Shown one piece after another: positions 27,709 through 36,212 of a stretch of DNA of 64,000 nt. Position numbers and translations under genes: made by a program. Numbering within the stretch: position 1 is the first letter of the stretch; each line of letters opens with the position of its first letter. The DNA is from Moraxella sp. (GTDB lineage Bacteria > Pseudomonadota > Gammaproteobacteria > Pseudomonadales > Moraxellaceae): the NCBI RefSeq assembly GCF_030525845.1, contig NZ_JAUNDY010000002.1, positions 97,221-161,220 on the forward strand, given 5' to 3'. The notes beneath the pieces were generated by a model. The model was not told the origin of the DNA. It ran no database searches and saw nothing but the letters and a program-made list of their open reading frames with translations.

Positions 27709-28366
27709 AATCCACCAACGCCCCAAAATCATCAAACACCCCATCTGGATTGCTCTGACTAATGGGTGTGCCATAATTATAGCCATAAGTGAGTGCTAGC
27801 GTACGCATGCCAGCGTCTTGCCCTGCCTTGATGTCATTGACAGAATCGCCGACCATCACAGCACAAGAAGTGTCGACATGTAGCGTTTGACAAATGTGTA
27901 GCAGGGGCATGGGGTCTGGTTTTTTGGTGGGTAAACTATCGCCACCAATGACGCAGGAAAACATGTCCGTCCAACCCATACCATCTAGGATTTTTGGCAA
28001 AAATTGAGTAGGCTTATTGGTGCAAAGTGTCAATGTCAAGCCAGCCTCCATGAGACGGTGCAAGCCCTCTGTTACACCCTCATATTCAACCGTTTTGCTG
28101 GTAGCGTTGGCATATTTTGCCAAAAAAACCTCGTGGGCTTCATCGAGTTGATCGGCGGAAATATCTGCCCACGCCATCGCACGCTCTACCAGTTTTACCG
28201 AGCCATTACCCACCCAGCCTCGCACACGCTCCACGCCAGAGGCAGGCTTATTAAAATGAGCAAGCATGCCATCAACACCATCTGCCAAATCAAAAACGCT
28301 ATCAATGAGCGTGCCGTCCAAATCAAAAATAATCAGCGTAGGCTTGCAAAAAGCGGTCATGAGCAT
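27689..28366 (-). CDS. gph: Phosphoglycolate phosphatase (HAD family)
   Basis: Dephosphorylates 2-phosphoglycolate formed in DNA repair. The 225 residues show HAD motif I FDLDGTLIDSVFDLA (nucleophile Asp about residue 16), motif II in TLCTNKPTQF, Lys motif KKPDPMPLL, and motif III MVGDSVNDIKAGQDAGM. The order and spacing are those of Gph. The stop codon lies inside the menA 3' end on the other strand. A start two codons downstream is equally possible. Confidence 0.9.
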   Translation of the reverse strand: MLMTAFCKPTLIIFDLDGTLIDSVFDLADGVDGMLAHFNKPASGVERVRGWVGNGSVKLVERAMAWADISADQLDEAHEVFLAKYANATSKTVEYEGVTEGLHRLMEAGLTLTLCTNKPTQFLPKILDGMGWTDMFSCVIGGDSLPTKKPDPMPLLHICQTLHVDTSCAVMVGDSVNDIKAGQDAGMRTLALTYGYNYGTPISQSNPDGVFDDFGALVDFILQAN

Positions 28367-28808
28367 GTCCTAAGGGTAAAATATGATGAAATTTTACCAA
28401 AAAGTGCGTAACATGACACCAAAAATCACAAAAATTTGGGCTTGATTGTAACAATTTATGTAAAATTTCCTAAAATCCCACAAAAAACCCCCACATCACA
28501 CCCCAAAACCATCAAATTTTTTTAAATTTTCCAAAAAATCAATGATGACCCATAAAAATCAGCCTATTGTTTGGGTAAAATAGATAAGATTTGATAAAAT
28601 TTCAGCCCAGATTGTGATAAAAGTAACAAAACATTTCAAAACGGCATGGGAGTCGCTTACAAATGCAGAAAATTTTGCAAAACTTTACACTTTACACCAT
28701 AAACATGCACAGTTTTTAAGAAATATTTTGTTACTATACACTCATTGGTAGTGATGACTTGGTTATCACATTCGTAAATTGGTGCTAGCACCTCTTTTGG
28801 AGAAAACT
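28367..28808. promoter_or_regulatory. AT-rich spacer upstream of the small beta-barrel protein
   Basis: About 440 bp, very AT-rich with many short A and T runs, between the divergent gph and the outer membrane protein gene. A -10-like TATACA occurs in TTACTATACACT near 28733-28744 without a convincing -35. No ORF or RNA gene was recognised; a long leader for the outer membrane protein mRNA is possible. Confidence 0.35.
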
Positions 28809-29354
28809 ATGAAAACTTTAAATAAAGCAATGCTTACTTTGGTTGCCTCATCTGTACTTGCTGTTGGTGCAAATGCAGCGGTAAGCTACGGTGCAAATGG
28901 CATGGGTCAACCTTATGTGGGCGTAAAAGCTGGTCAATTTGACGTGGACATCAATGGTGTGAACGCCGATAAAGCAACTGCCTATGGCGTATACGGTGGC
29001 TATAACTTCGACCAAAATTTTGGTGTTGAAGCTGAATATGTCGGCAGTGATGATGCCTCGCTTGCTGTGGGTACGCTACGAGGCGAATATGACGCAAAAA
29101 CTTACGGTGCTTATGGTACTTACCGTTATCAATTTGCTGGTAGCCCTGTATATGCCAAAGGCAAACTGGGCGTGGCAAAAACCGAAGTTAAAAGCACCAC
29201 TGGCGGTATCGTGGTAGACGCTGACAAAACCTCATTGGCAGGTGGCGTGGGCTTAGGTTTTCAACCAACCAATAACTTCGGCGTTGAGGCAACCTACAAC
29301 TACCTAAACTCTGATGCAAACATGTGGGGCGTGGGTGCACACATCACTTTCTAA
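28809..29354 (+). CDS. Small outer membrane beta-barrel protein
   Basis: 181 residues from MKTLNKAML, with GGAGAAAACT just ahead as ribosome binding site (an ATG ten codons upstream lacks one). A signal peptide (1-23, ending GANA) precedes an eight-strand barrel of the OmpA-transmembrane/opacity type: alternating strands such as PYVGVKAGQFDV, TAYGVYGGYNF, FGVEAEYVG and YAKGKLGVAKTEV, ending in a C-terminal phenylalanine (WGVGAHITF) as the BAM insertion signal needs. No peptidoglycan-binding OmpA C-terminal domain. Strong ribosome site and biased codons suggest high expression. Possible adhesin or membrane stabiliser; exact role unknown. Confidence 0.83.
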   Translation: MKTLNKAMLTLVASSVLAVGANAAVSYGANGMGQPYVGVKAGQFDVDINGVNADKATAYGVYGGYNFDQNFGVEAEYVGSDDASLAVGTLRGEYDAKTYGAYGTYRYQFAGSPVYAKGKLGVAKTEVKSTTGGIVVDADKTSLAGGVGLGFQPTNNFGVEATYNYLNSDANMWGVGAHITF

Positions 29355-29370
29355 TCCTTACCCCAAAACA

Positions 29371-29399
29371 AAAACAACCGCAGTTAATGCGGTTGTTTT
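29371..29399. terminator. Bidirectional terminator
   Basis: Twelve-base stem AAAACAACCGCA (29371-29382) and TGCGGTTGTTTT (29388-29399), loop GTTAA, with a T run on each side. It separates the converging outer membrane and rubredoxin-reductase genes. Confidence 0.88.
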
Positions 29400-29417
29400 T
29401 TTATGAAAATCAGATGG

Positions 29418-30773
29418 CTACGCAGTTTTTAGGGTAAGTTTGGCAACACTCTGACCATGCTCGCTCATTTGCATGATAAGCTCGCCATCAACATCACTGA
29501 TGATTTGCCAGTCGCCCGCTCCCTTGGGTGTGCCATTAACTGTAACGCCAATGCATTTGTTTTTCAGGCGAATCATGGGCGGGGTATGTTTATAGACCAT
29601 GCTGGGTTTATTTGCATGAATGATTTGTTCGGCGATGACACTTGCTTGGGAGCGATGAGGGGCGACATAGCGACATGGCACGCCATCGATACTGATACAG
29701 TCGCCCAAGGCATAGATGTTTGGCGAGCTGGTCTGTAAAGTATCAGGATTGACGGCAATACCTGTGTGTTTGTTAAAGGCAAGTCCTGCTCGTATAGGCA
29801 GACGTGGCGAGACAACCAATCCTGTGGCGACAATGATTTCATCAAAGCACAAAGGGCGAACTTCTTCGCTATCGCAATCAAATAATGAAATCTGATAGCC
29901 ATCAGCGGTGGGTTGTACGCCTTGCACCATGCTAAATCCCAGCCAATTTACCCCCAAATCACAGATGGCACTCAAAATCCGCTCCCCCGCCAATCTTGGT
30001 AGTAGTGATGACAGCGGATAAGCATGCACATCGATGAGGCTTACTTGATGACCTGCCTTGATAAGGTCTTCACTAAGTTCAACGCCCACCATGCCAGCAC
30101 CGACGATGGCGATATTTTTGGGGGAGTTTAGACGTGCCTGCAAAGCCTCAAAACGTTCTAGATGATTGACATGCCAGGCCAAATCACGTGGCACACTGGG
30201 CGGATAGGCGACAGTTGCACCGATTGCCATGACCAATTTATCATACAGCACCGTGCCACGTGTGGTGTGCAGACTTTGGGTTTGGGGATTGATGTCTGTT
30301 ACATAAGTATCAGACAGTAGACGAACATTGTTCTCTTGTGCTGACTGCATGCCTGTGGCACGCACGAGCTGAGTGCGACTCTTGCCTTGTGAGATTGCCA
30401 CAGAGAGCATGGGCTTGTGGTAGCGGTCAGCCTCATCGGCACTAATCATGGTAATGGGTACGTTCTTATCCAACGCTCGTAAGGCATCAACCACCGCCCA
30501 ACCTGCCAAACCACCACCGATGATGACTACGCCACGCTCGGTACGGTCAAAGACGATGGCAGGAGCGGTATCATGCATTTCTTCATAGGGTTCAAAGTCG
30601 CTTTTTCGTACACCGCATAAGGGGCATTGCCAGTCATCAGGAATATCCTCAAAGCGAGTACCCGCAGGCAATCCATCTTCTGGGTCACCAAATTCTTCAT
30701 CATAAATATAACCGCAGGCAAGGCAGATGAATTTTCGCCAAGCACCACGACCATCTGTTGGAGTGGTTGTCAT
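29418..30773 (-). CDS. Rubredoxin fused to NAD(P)H-rubredoxin reductase
   Basis: 451 residues. Residues 10-65 are a rubredoxin: CLAC at 17-20 and CPLC at 50-53 bind one iron, with [19 protein letters not shown] between. From about 80 comes a two-dinucleotide-binding flavoprotein of the AlkT/RubB type: FAD motif [17 protein letters not shown] (82-98), NAD motif [17 protein letters not shown], and the second FAD motif [11 protein letters not shown]. In Acinetobacter and Pseudomonas the rubredoxin and reductase are usually separate proteins. The protein should pass electrons from NAD(P)H through FAD to its own iron site and on to an unknown acceptor, such as an alkane hydroxylase or an oxygen-detoxifying enzyme. 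The neighbouring lipid genes favour the first; not proven. Confidence 0.88.
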   Translation of the reverse strand: MTTTPTDGRGAWRKFICLACGYIYDEEFGDPEDGLPAGTRFEDIPDDWQCPLCGVRKSDFEPYEEMHDTAPAIVFDRTERGVVIIGGGLAGWAVVDALRALDKNVPITMISADEADRYHKPMLSVAISQGKSRTQLVRATGMQSAQENNVRLLSDTYVTDINPQTQSLHTTRGTVLYDKLVMAIGATVAYPPSVPRDLAWHVNHLERFEALQARLNSPKNIAIVGAGMVGVELSEDLIKAGHQVSLIDVHAYPLSSLLPRLAGERILSAICDLGVNWLGFSMVQGVQPTADGYQISLFDCDSEEVRPLCFDEIIVATGLVVSPRLPIRAGLAFNKHTGIAVNPDTLQTSSPNIYALGDCISIDGVPCRYVAPHRSQASVIAEQIIHANKPSMVYKHTPPMIRLKNKCIGVTVNGTPKGAGDWQIISDVDGELIMQMSEHGQSVAKLTLKTA

Positions 30774-30880
30774 GATAATCTTGTCTAAATTGCTGATAAA
30801 TTAGGTTTTGTTGTTTTGGGACATGCCAAATGTGTGATTTATATTACAAATAACCCACATTAACACACCCAAATGCTTGT

Positions 30881-31999
30881 TTAAATAAAATACTCAATGG
30901 GCTTAACCTTAGGCTCGCTCATGAGTTGATGAGACAGATAACGCAAATGCTTAATGGCTGGGGTAACTATCGCCACAAACTGTGCCTCACGCAGTCGTCT
31001 TTGGGGGGAGGCACTCATCAAATAGCCCTTTGCCCCTTGATGTAACATGGCAGCTTGGGTGGCTTTTAGGGCGAGGGTTGCCCCTTGCTCTCGGACATTT
31101 AGTACGTCCAAGAAAAAGTCCTTATCACCATGAAGTGGGTCTTTGGCAAGCAAAAGCGTCTTAGCAATCAGACTGTCCAACTCCAAAGTCAAGCTACCTG
31201 CTTGATCTTCTAAAAAGGCGTTACTAACTGCCGTGCCTTCTTTGATGTCGTCAATCGCCCCTAAAATAACCCCAGCACCGATACCCATCTGCATCAGCAC
31301 AAACGCCCCACGAATGCGAGCAATGAAGTCTTTGCATGGCACAGCGATGATGTCATCAGGGCTAATGGGATAATCCGTCAGCTCAATGCGTAGCGTACTA
31401 GAACCCTCCATGCCACTAAATGCGGGGCAGGGGCATAACTTCCAAGTATTGGCTCGTTCTTGGTCGAATTTTAATAAGAAAAACACCTCATCATCTGTGC
31501 CATCAATGCGTGCCACCGCTCCGCAGTATTGACCTTGCTGGATATGACTAATCCACGGCAAAACACCGCTGATTGTGTAGCCACTGCCGTCTTTTTTGGC
31601 ACTAAATTTCATACTTTCGATGTTTGCCCATGTTTTCATGGGGTTGGAGAGGGCTGTGCCACCAAAGGTGTTGGCAAGAATGTGATTGTTTAAAAACTCT
31701 CCACGCAGTTTTTGGTTATCTGATTGGTCAAGGTAGAGCCCCATCACTTGATGACACCACGTCAAAAATGATGTCGTGCCACAGACACGCCCCACCTGAG
31801 CATTTGCCAAAATCGCCAAATCAAAGCGATTGCCATAAGCGTTCATGTGCGGTGCAAACAGCCCTGCTTTACCCAATTTTTCCATCTCAACCAGCGGATA
31901 ATACCCCTTGTCAATGTCGATGACTTTTGGGCTGATGTGGGTGTTGGTCAGATGACTGATGGTGTCTAAAAAAGTGTCTTGCTCTTTAAAATCAAACAT
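30881..31999 (-). CDS. Acyl-CoA dehydrogenase-like flavoprotein
   Basis: 372 residues with the three-part acyl-CoA dehydrogenase fold: helical N-terminus (1-115), beta middle (about 118-225, with SGVLPWISHIQQG and MEGSSTLRIEL), and helical C-terminus (ARIRGAFVLMQMGIGAGVILGAI; GAKGYLMSASPQRRLREAQF). The usual C-terminal signature ending in a GT-x-E block is replaced by VTPAIKHLRYL, and no canonical catalytic glutamate was found with confidence. It may act on an unusual substrate or be a group D flavin monooxygenase-like protein. Same strand as, and 107 bp upstream of, the rubredoxin-reductase fusion. Confidence 0.72.
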   Translation of the reverse strand: MFDFKEQDTFLDTISHLTNTHISPKVIDIDKGYYPLVEMEKLGKAGLFAPHMNAYGNRFDLAILANAQVGRVCGTTSFLTWCHQVMGLYLDQSDNQKLRGEFLNNHILANTFGGTALSNPMKTWANIESMKFSAKKDGSGYTISGVLPWISHIQQGQYCGAVARIDGTDDEVFFLLKFDQERANTWKLCPCPAFSGMEGSSTLRIELTDYPISPDDIIAVPCKDFIARIRGAFVLMQMGIGAGVILGAIDDIKEGTAVSNAFLEDQAGSLTLELDSLIAKTLLLAKDPLHGDKDFFLDVLNVREQGATLALKATQAAMLHQGAKGYLMSASPQRRLREAQFVAIVTPAIKHLRYLSHQLMSEPKVKPIEYFI

Positions 32000-32130
32000 A
32001 CTATCTCTTCGTCTTGGCTTAGATGGTGCTAGGCTATCATAGCAAAGTGTGCAATGAGCTCTTCCAATCTAGGTAAGTATAGCATATTTAGAGAAAATGC
32101 GTTTTAAAAATTGGTTTTAAACCAAATAAA

Positions 32131-32156
32131 TCAAGCAAGGAGTGAACCTTGCTTGA
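32131..32156 (-). terminator. Stem-loop upstream of the acyl-CoA dehydrogenase-like gene
   Basis: Ten-base stem TCAAGCAAGG (32131-32140) / CCTTGCTTGA (32147-32156), loop AGTGAA, with a T-rich stretch on the reverse strand. The adjoining 32110-32125 holds a second palindrome built on TTTGGTTTAAAACC. Confidence 0.55.
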
Positions 32157-32264
32157 TAACCTGATGCCCGCCGCGAAAAATCTCGCCTATTTATGCAATA
32201 AATATCTTTTTGGTTTTGTTGCACTATGTGCAAGATAATTTCATTTTTACAATTACCCCATAAA

Positions 32265-32292
32265 AAATGCCCCAATCTTACTTGGGGCATTT
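32265..32292. terminator. Terminator following a decayed gene
   Basis: AAATGCCCCAA (32265-32275) and TTGGGGCATTT (32282-32292), six-base loop, followed by T runs on both strands. It sits 24 bp after the stop of the gene remnant at 32316-32465. Confidence 0.8.
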
Positions 32293-32315
32293 ACTTTTTT
32301 ATCTTACTTGGTTAT

Positions 32316-32465
32316 TGCAAAAATTTGATAACCTCCACCAGCTTATCCTCGATGTGGCGTACGACGAGCTTTTCGGCTTGGCTTTGTTTGTCAAAATCAA
32401 GGTTGATTTGATGGAAGTCGCCTTGTCCGCCCTGACATCTGGCACCTAAAACCTGTCCGCCAGTT
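32316..32465 (-). pseudogene. 3' fragment of an unidentified gene
   Basis: On the reverse strand an open frame ends at 32316 and encodes about 50 residues with an ordinary protein look: QVLGARCQGGQGDFHQINLD then KLVVRHIEDKLVEVIKFLQ. Upstream an in-frame stop closes it, and it has no ATG, so it reads as the tail of a longer lost gene. It keeps its own terminator at 32265. The family was not recognised. Confidence 0.5.
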
Positions 32466-32490
32466 TATGTGTTAAAATAAGGCAATAAGA

Positions 32491-32514
32491 AAGACAGGCA
32501 TTTTTACCTGTCTT
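32491..32514 (-). terminator. Terminator after the outer membrane protein remnant
   Basis: AAGACAGG (32491-32498) pairs with CCTGTCTT (32507-32514). T-rich flanks occur on the forward strand and a weaker one on the reverse. It lies just past the stop at 32525. Confidence 0.6.
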
Positions 32515-32524
32515 TTCCCAAAAC

Positions 32525-32587
32525 TCAAAACCTATACCCCACCCAACTTGTTGCACCCAGTGCAACGCCCTTGCAAAATGGTCTATC
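32525..32587 (-). pseudogene. Tail of a decayed outer membrane protein gene
   Basis: About 20 codons on the reverse strand ending KGVALGATSWVGYRF and a stop. The alternating aromatic pattern and final Phe are the C-terminal strand of a beta-barrel or autotransporter protein. An in-frame stop lies immediately upstream at 32588-32590, so only the tail is left. The rest of the 32000-32678 spacer holds three stem-loops and no complete gene. Confidence 0.4.
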
Positions 32588-32678
32588 TTAACTTATCCCA
32601 CATCGTTTTGAATTGTCCCATTTATTGCAGAGTGTGTGGTTGGTTTATTGTGGTGGGGTTTAATAACCCATGAGATAT

Positions 32679-34337
32679 TTAGAGTTGTCCGTCCGCCACC
32701 AGCTGTCTGATGACTTTTTTGTCGTGCTTGCCTACGCTGGTTTTGGGGATTTGCTCGACAAATTGTAAAAGGCTTGGAATGCCGTACTTGGGAATAATGC
32801 CACGCTCATAGGCTTGCTCTGCCAATGCCAAGATGTCATGACTGCCAACCTCCTCGCAATTTGGTTTTTTAACCACCAATGCCAATGGACGCTCGCCCCA
32901 TTTTTCGTCAGGCACACCAATCACAGCAATGTCTGCCACCGCAGGGTGCAAGGATAAAATCGTCTCAATCTCCAAAGATGAAATCCACTCGCCGCCAGAT
33001 TTGATGACATCTTTTAGGCGGTCAGTAACTTTGATGGCACCTTGATGGTTCATGTGGGCGATGTCTTGGGTGTGCAAATAGCCTCCCTCCCACAGCTCAC
33101 TACCAGCGTCCATATTTTTAAAGTAACTTTGGGTTAGCCACGGCGAACGCACCACCACCTCGCCTGTGGTTTTGCCATCTTGTGGACATGCCTTGCCATC
33201 AGTATCCCAAATTTGCAAATCCACCAATGGCACAGGTGTACCTGTTCCAGTACGAATGGCAAGCCCTTCATCGCCATCTAGTTGTGCCTTGTCGTGGAAA
33301 GTTGCCAGCGTAATCACAGGGCAAGTCTCACTCATGCCATAGGCGGTAAAGACCTCCATGCCACAGGCTAAGGCGGATTTGGCAAGTCCTTCTGTGAGGC
33401 GTGAGCCACCGATAATCATTTTTAGACCACCAAAGTTAAAGTTTCTACCCTCTGCTTCTTTTAGCATCATCTGCAATATGGTTGGCACACCATGCGTGAA
33501 GCTGACTTTGTGTTTTTCCACCAAATCGACAAGCAGACTTGGAATGTATCGCCCTGGATAGATTTGTTTGAGACCTATCATGGTTGCCACATAAGGAATG
33601 CCCCAGCCATTGACGTGGAACATGGGCGTGATTGGCATGTACACATCAGAAAACCTCAAGCCAACAGGGTCAGGATTTAGAGCGGCGGCACTGATGACTC
33701 CCATCGCATGCAGGACGATTTGGCGGTGGCTAAAAAACACGCCTTTGGGATTGCCTGTTGTACCTGAGGTATAAAAAGTAGTGGCAATGGTATTTTCATC
33801 AAACTCAGGAAATTCAAATTCATCGCTCGCTTGCGATAGCAACTGCTCATACTCGCCAACTGCAAACTCTGGCACAGGCGTGCTATGGTCATCTAGCCAA
33901 ATCACGCTCTCAATGCTTGGTGCGTCATATTTATGGTCGCCAATCATCGGCAAAAATTCAGAGTTAAGAAGTAGTACTTTGGGCTTGGCGTGGTTGATGG
34001 TGTATAGAACTTTATCCTCTGACAGACGGATATTGACTGTTTGCAATACCAAGCCTAACATCGGAATGGCAAAATACGCCTCCAAATAACGATGACTATC
34101 CCAGTCCATGACTGCCACCACATCGCCCTTTTGTAGTCCTAGTGAAGTTAGCACGTTGGCAAGGCGATTGATACGCCCAAAAAACTCACGATAAGTAAAG
34201 CGAGCTTTATCGGCATAAAAAATCTCTTGGTCTAGTGAGACGGCTTTGGCACGGTTTAGAAGCTGTTTGATGAGTAGTGGATAGCCGTAAGCGGAGGGAG
34301 CAGAATGATAACCTTCTGGCAGTTGAACATGAATCAT
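32679..34337 (-). CDS. Fatty acyl-CoA ligase, AlkK-like
   Basis: 552-residue AMP-binding enzyme that activates a carboxylic acid to its acyl-CoA. Motifs are the P-loop YTSGTTGNPKGVFFSHRQ, the aromatic-type block YGMSETCPV, the adenylate-binding LHTQDIAHMN (usual TGD replaced by TQD), DRLKDVIKSGGEWISSLEIE, and the catalytic C-terminal lysine region IPKTSVGKHDKK. Sequence character is that of medium/long-chain ligases such as AlkK and FadD-like proteins of Pseudomonas. Upstream ompW ends in its own terminator, so this gene has a separate promoter. Substrate chain length is unknown. Confidence 0.88.
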   Translation of the reverse strand: MIHVQLPEGYHSAPSAYGYPLLIKQLLNRAKAVSLDQEIFYADKARFTYREFFGRINRLANVLTSLGLQKGDVVAVMDWDSHRYLEAYFAIPMLGLVLQTVNIRLSEDKVLYTINHAKPKVLLLNSEFLPMIGDHKYDAPSIESVIWLDDHSTPVPEFAVGEYEQLLSQASDEFEFPEFDENTIATTFYTSGTTGNPKGVFFSHRQIVLHAMGVISAAALNPDPVGLRFSDVYMPITPMFHVNGWGIPYVATMIGLKQIYPGRYIPSLLVDLVEKHKVSFTHGVPTILQMMLKEAEGRNFNFGGLKMIIGGSRLTEGLAKSALACGMEVFTAYGMSETCPVITLATFHDKAQLDGDEGLAIRTGTGTPVPLVDLQIWDTDGKACPQDGKTTGEVVVRSPWLTQSYFKNMDAGSELWEGGYLHTQDIAHMNHQGAIKVTDRLKDVIKSGGEWISSLEIETILSLHPAVADIAVIGVPDEKWGERPLALVVKKPNCEEVGSHDILALAEQAYERGIIPKYGIPSLLQFVEQIPKTSVGKHDKKVIRQLVADGQL

Positions 34338-34473
34338 GATGTGTCCTTACAGTTGCTGTGGTAAAGGTGTACAGTAAATCACTGTCTTGTTAGCATACCC
34401 AAAAATAGAACGCTTGTAAAGTATTTTTTTATCCAAATTGATGTTGATGATTGCGTCTTGATGGTCATAAAAA

Positions 34474-34498
34474 ATCCCCAATCACAAGGACTGGGGAT
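34474..34498 (-). terminator. Terminator after ompW
   Basis: ATCCCCA (34474-34480) and TGGGGAT (34492-34498), followed on the reverse strand by a T run. It makes ompW a one-gene transcript. Confidence 0.78.
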
Positions 34499-34515
34499 AA
34501 TCTACATGGCATAGA

Positions 34516-35121
34516 TTAGAATTTGTGGCTAACACCCACAGCATAAACCACAGGATTGATTTCTAGCTCGCCGATTTTTTGACCGTCAAGTTTTAGGTCA
34601 GTAGACAAATCAACATAACGCACATCAGCGAACACACCCCATGGAGAGCGTGGTGCAGAGTAAGTTAGACCGATTTGAGCGGCAGGAGCGACGGTGGTTT
34701 TGGCTTCAAATTTGCCATCAACACCAAGAAGTTGCTCTTCGTAAGGAACAACAACCGTTGCACCGATACCTACGTTTGCACCGAAGCCTTTGTATTCAGG
34801 GGTGTTGTATTTTACGGTAAGGGTAGGGGGTAGGTGCTTGAACTTAGCGATTTCAGTACCTTCGCTCTTAACAGAGTGTTCAAATGGGCTAGCAAGCAGC
34901 AACTCTGCTGAAAATGGCGTGTTGCCAAAGCGATAATCAAATGATGGCAAAATGGCCGCTTCGCCACTAACCTCAGCCTTTGGAATGTTGCCATCTGCGG
35001 TAACAATGTCTTTGTCAGCGGTAGGGTCTAGATAGCCCACACCCGCTTTAAAGGTAAGGTTTGCGTGTGCAGTGGCGGATAGAGCAAGTACGCTTGCAAC
35101 AAGTAGAGTGTGTTTTAACAT
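34516..35121 (-). CDS. ompW: OmpW-family outer membrane protein
   Basis: 201 residues. A signal peptide (1-20, ending ATAHA) precedes an eight-strand barrel with the OmpW marks: FKAGVGYLDP at the first strand, LPPTLTVKYN in the middle, APAAQIGLTYSAPRSPWGVF, and a C-terminal VGVSHKF. OmpW and its relative AlkL form a channel with a hydrophobic lateral path and carry small hydrophobic compounds across the outer membrane. It stands alone, with its own terminator, next to the acyl-CoA ligase gene on the same strand. Confidence 0.9.
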   Translation of the reverse strand: MLKHTLLVASVLALSATAHANLTFKAGVGYLDPTADKDIVTADGNIPKAEVSGEAAILPSFDYRFGNTPFSAELLLASPFEHSVKSEGTEIAKFKHLPPTLTVKYNTPEYKGFGANVGIGATVVVPYEEQLLGVDGKFEAKTTVAPAAQIGLTYSAPRSPWGVFADVRYVDLSTDLKLDGQKIGELEINPVVYAVGVSHKF

Positions 35122-35258
35122 TGGGGATTACCTTGTGTTAAAGTTAATGAATAAAAATAATACTGTTATTTTATCATGATTTGGCGGTTTTTTTAAGGTA
35201 TTTTACAAATCCATAACCAAATATTATGAACGTAAATGGTTTTTATAAAATCCATTAA

Positions 35259-35795
35259 TTAATCTTCGGTGTGAAACAAGAGAAACAACTCGGTAATATT
35301 GGCTTCTAGGCTATTGGCAAGCTGTGCCATCATGTCTGGGTCTTGACGCATGAGGTTTAGCTCTTCGTTTTCTTCGTCCATGCCTGAGAGGATAACCATC
35401 GGTAGGGTCAGTTCGGCGACATCTTCTTCGTTGTCTTCATCTTCAAACCAATCAATGTCCTCATCGCCGTACATCGCCTCAATAAAGCCAATGCACCACG
35501 CCACAACATCAGAATCTTCGCCAAAGTCCTCTTCTTCGTCATTGGCATCAAAGGGAAGTTCGACTGGCTTTTCGTCTTTTAGGGTTTGATGAATTTCATC
35601 TCGCCATGCATTAAGGGCGGTTTTAACATCATCAGCAACTTCGTTTTCATGCCCATCAAAATACACATGAAGCCAGTTTGGCATGGGCTTGCCAATGATA
35701 CTGGCGGTCAAAAAACCGTGCGTTGCCACAGGGTCAAAGCCATAAGGGTTAGTCTCTTCGCTGTATAGCAGTTCTAAGAGTTGATCGTGAGTCAT
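35259..35795 (-). CDS. YecA/UPF0149-family acidic protein
   Basis: 178 residues. The start region FDPVATHGFLTASIIGKPMP is the family signature, and WCIGFIEAMYG with a highly acidic stretch (EEEDFGEDSD, WFEDEDNEEDV) follows. UPF0149/YgfB/YecA proteins are small helical proteins of uncertain biochemical function; some have a C-terminal zinc-binding SEC-C motif, absent here. It follows a terminator, so it is probably transcribed alone. Confidence 0.8.
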   Translation of the reverse strand: MTHDQLLELLYSEETNPYGFDPVATHGFLTASIIGKPMPNWLHVYFDGHENEVADDVKTALNAWRDEIHQTLKDEKPVELPFDANDEEEDFGEDSDVVAWCIGFIEAMYGDEDIDWFEDEDNEEDVAELTLPMVILSGMDEENEELNLMRQDPDMMAQLANSLEANITELFLLFHTED

Positions 35796-35827
35796 GATGG
35801 TCTCTTGGTTGGGTTATCATAAAAAAC

Positions 35828-35858
35828 ACCACAAGGCACTTATGTGCTTATTTGTGGT
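35828..35858 (-). terminator. Terminator after the small acidic protein
   Basis: ACCACAA (35828-35834) and TTGTGGT (35852-35858) with an inner GCAC/GTGC extension, followed by T-rich sequence on the reverse strand. Confidence 0.65.
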
Positions 35859-35875
35859 ATTTTGGGGTGGATCAC

Positions 35876-36097
35876 TTAAAAGTCTAAGTCATCATCTAAG
35901 TCATCTAAATCGCCAAATTCAGCAAAATCATCGTCATCTTCTAAGGCACGTTTGAGTTTGTTGAGTCTTTGCTCTTCGAGCATGGCATCGATTTTTAGGC
36001 GTTTTTCAAGCGGTTTGGTCTTGGTATCGTCTGCCAACTGTGCATCAGCATCTTCTTCAAAATTATCATCATCAAAATCATCATCAATACTGCTCAT
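35876..36097 (-). CDS. Small acidic protein, PA3496-like
   Basis: 73 residues from MSSIDDDFDDD, with ACTCCTTTT-type GGAG in front on the coding strand. The ends are strings of Asp/Glu, and the centre EKRLKIDAMLEEQRLNKLKRAL is a basic amphipathic helix, given here as KRLKIDAMLEEQRLNKLKRA. This layout recalls the small PA3496 family of pseudomonads, but I could not confirm it. The open frame begins eight codons earlier. Function unknown. Confidence 0.6.
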   Translation of the reverse strand: MSSIDDDFDDDNFEEDADAQLADDTKTKPLEKRLKIDAMLEEQRLNKLKRALEDDDDFAEFGDLDDLDDDLDF

Positions 36098-36212
36098 GAT
36101 AACTCCTTTTTTGGGTAACATTGAGGATTTGGGGGATTTAAAAGAGATTTACTCTAATTTTATCCTTATAATGTGAAAAATTGCTTTTGTCAAGCATTAT
36201 TTGAACTTTTGA

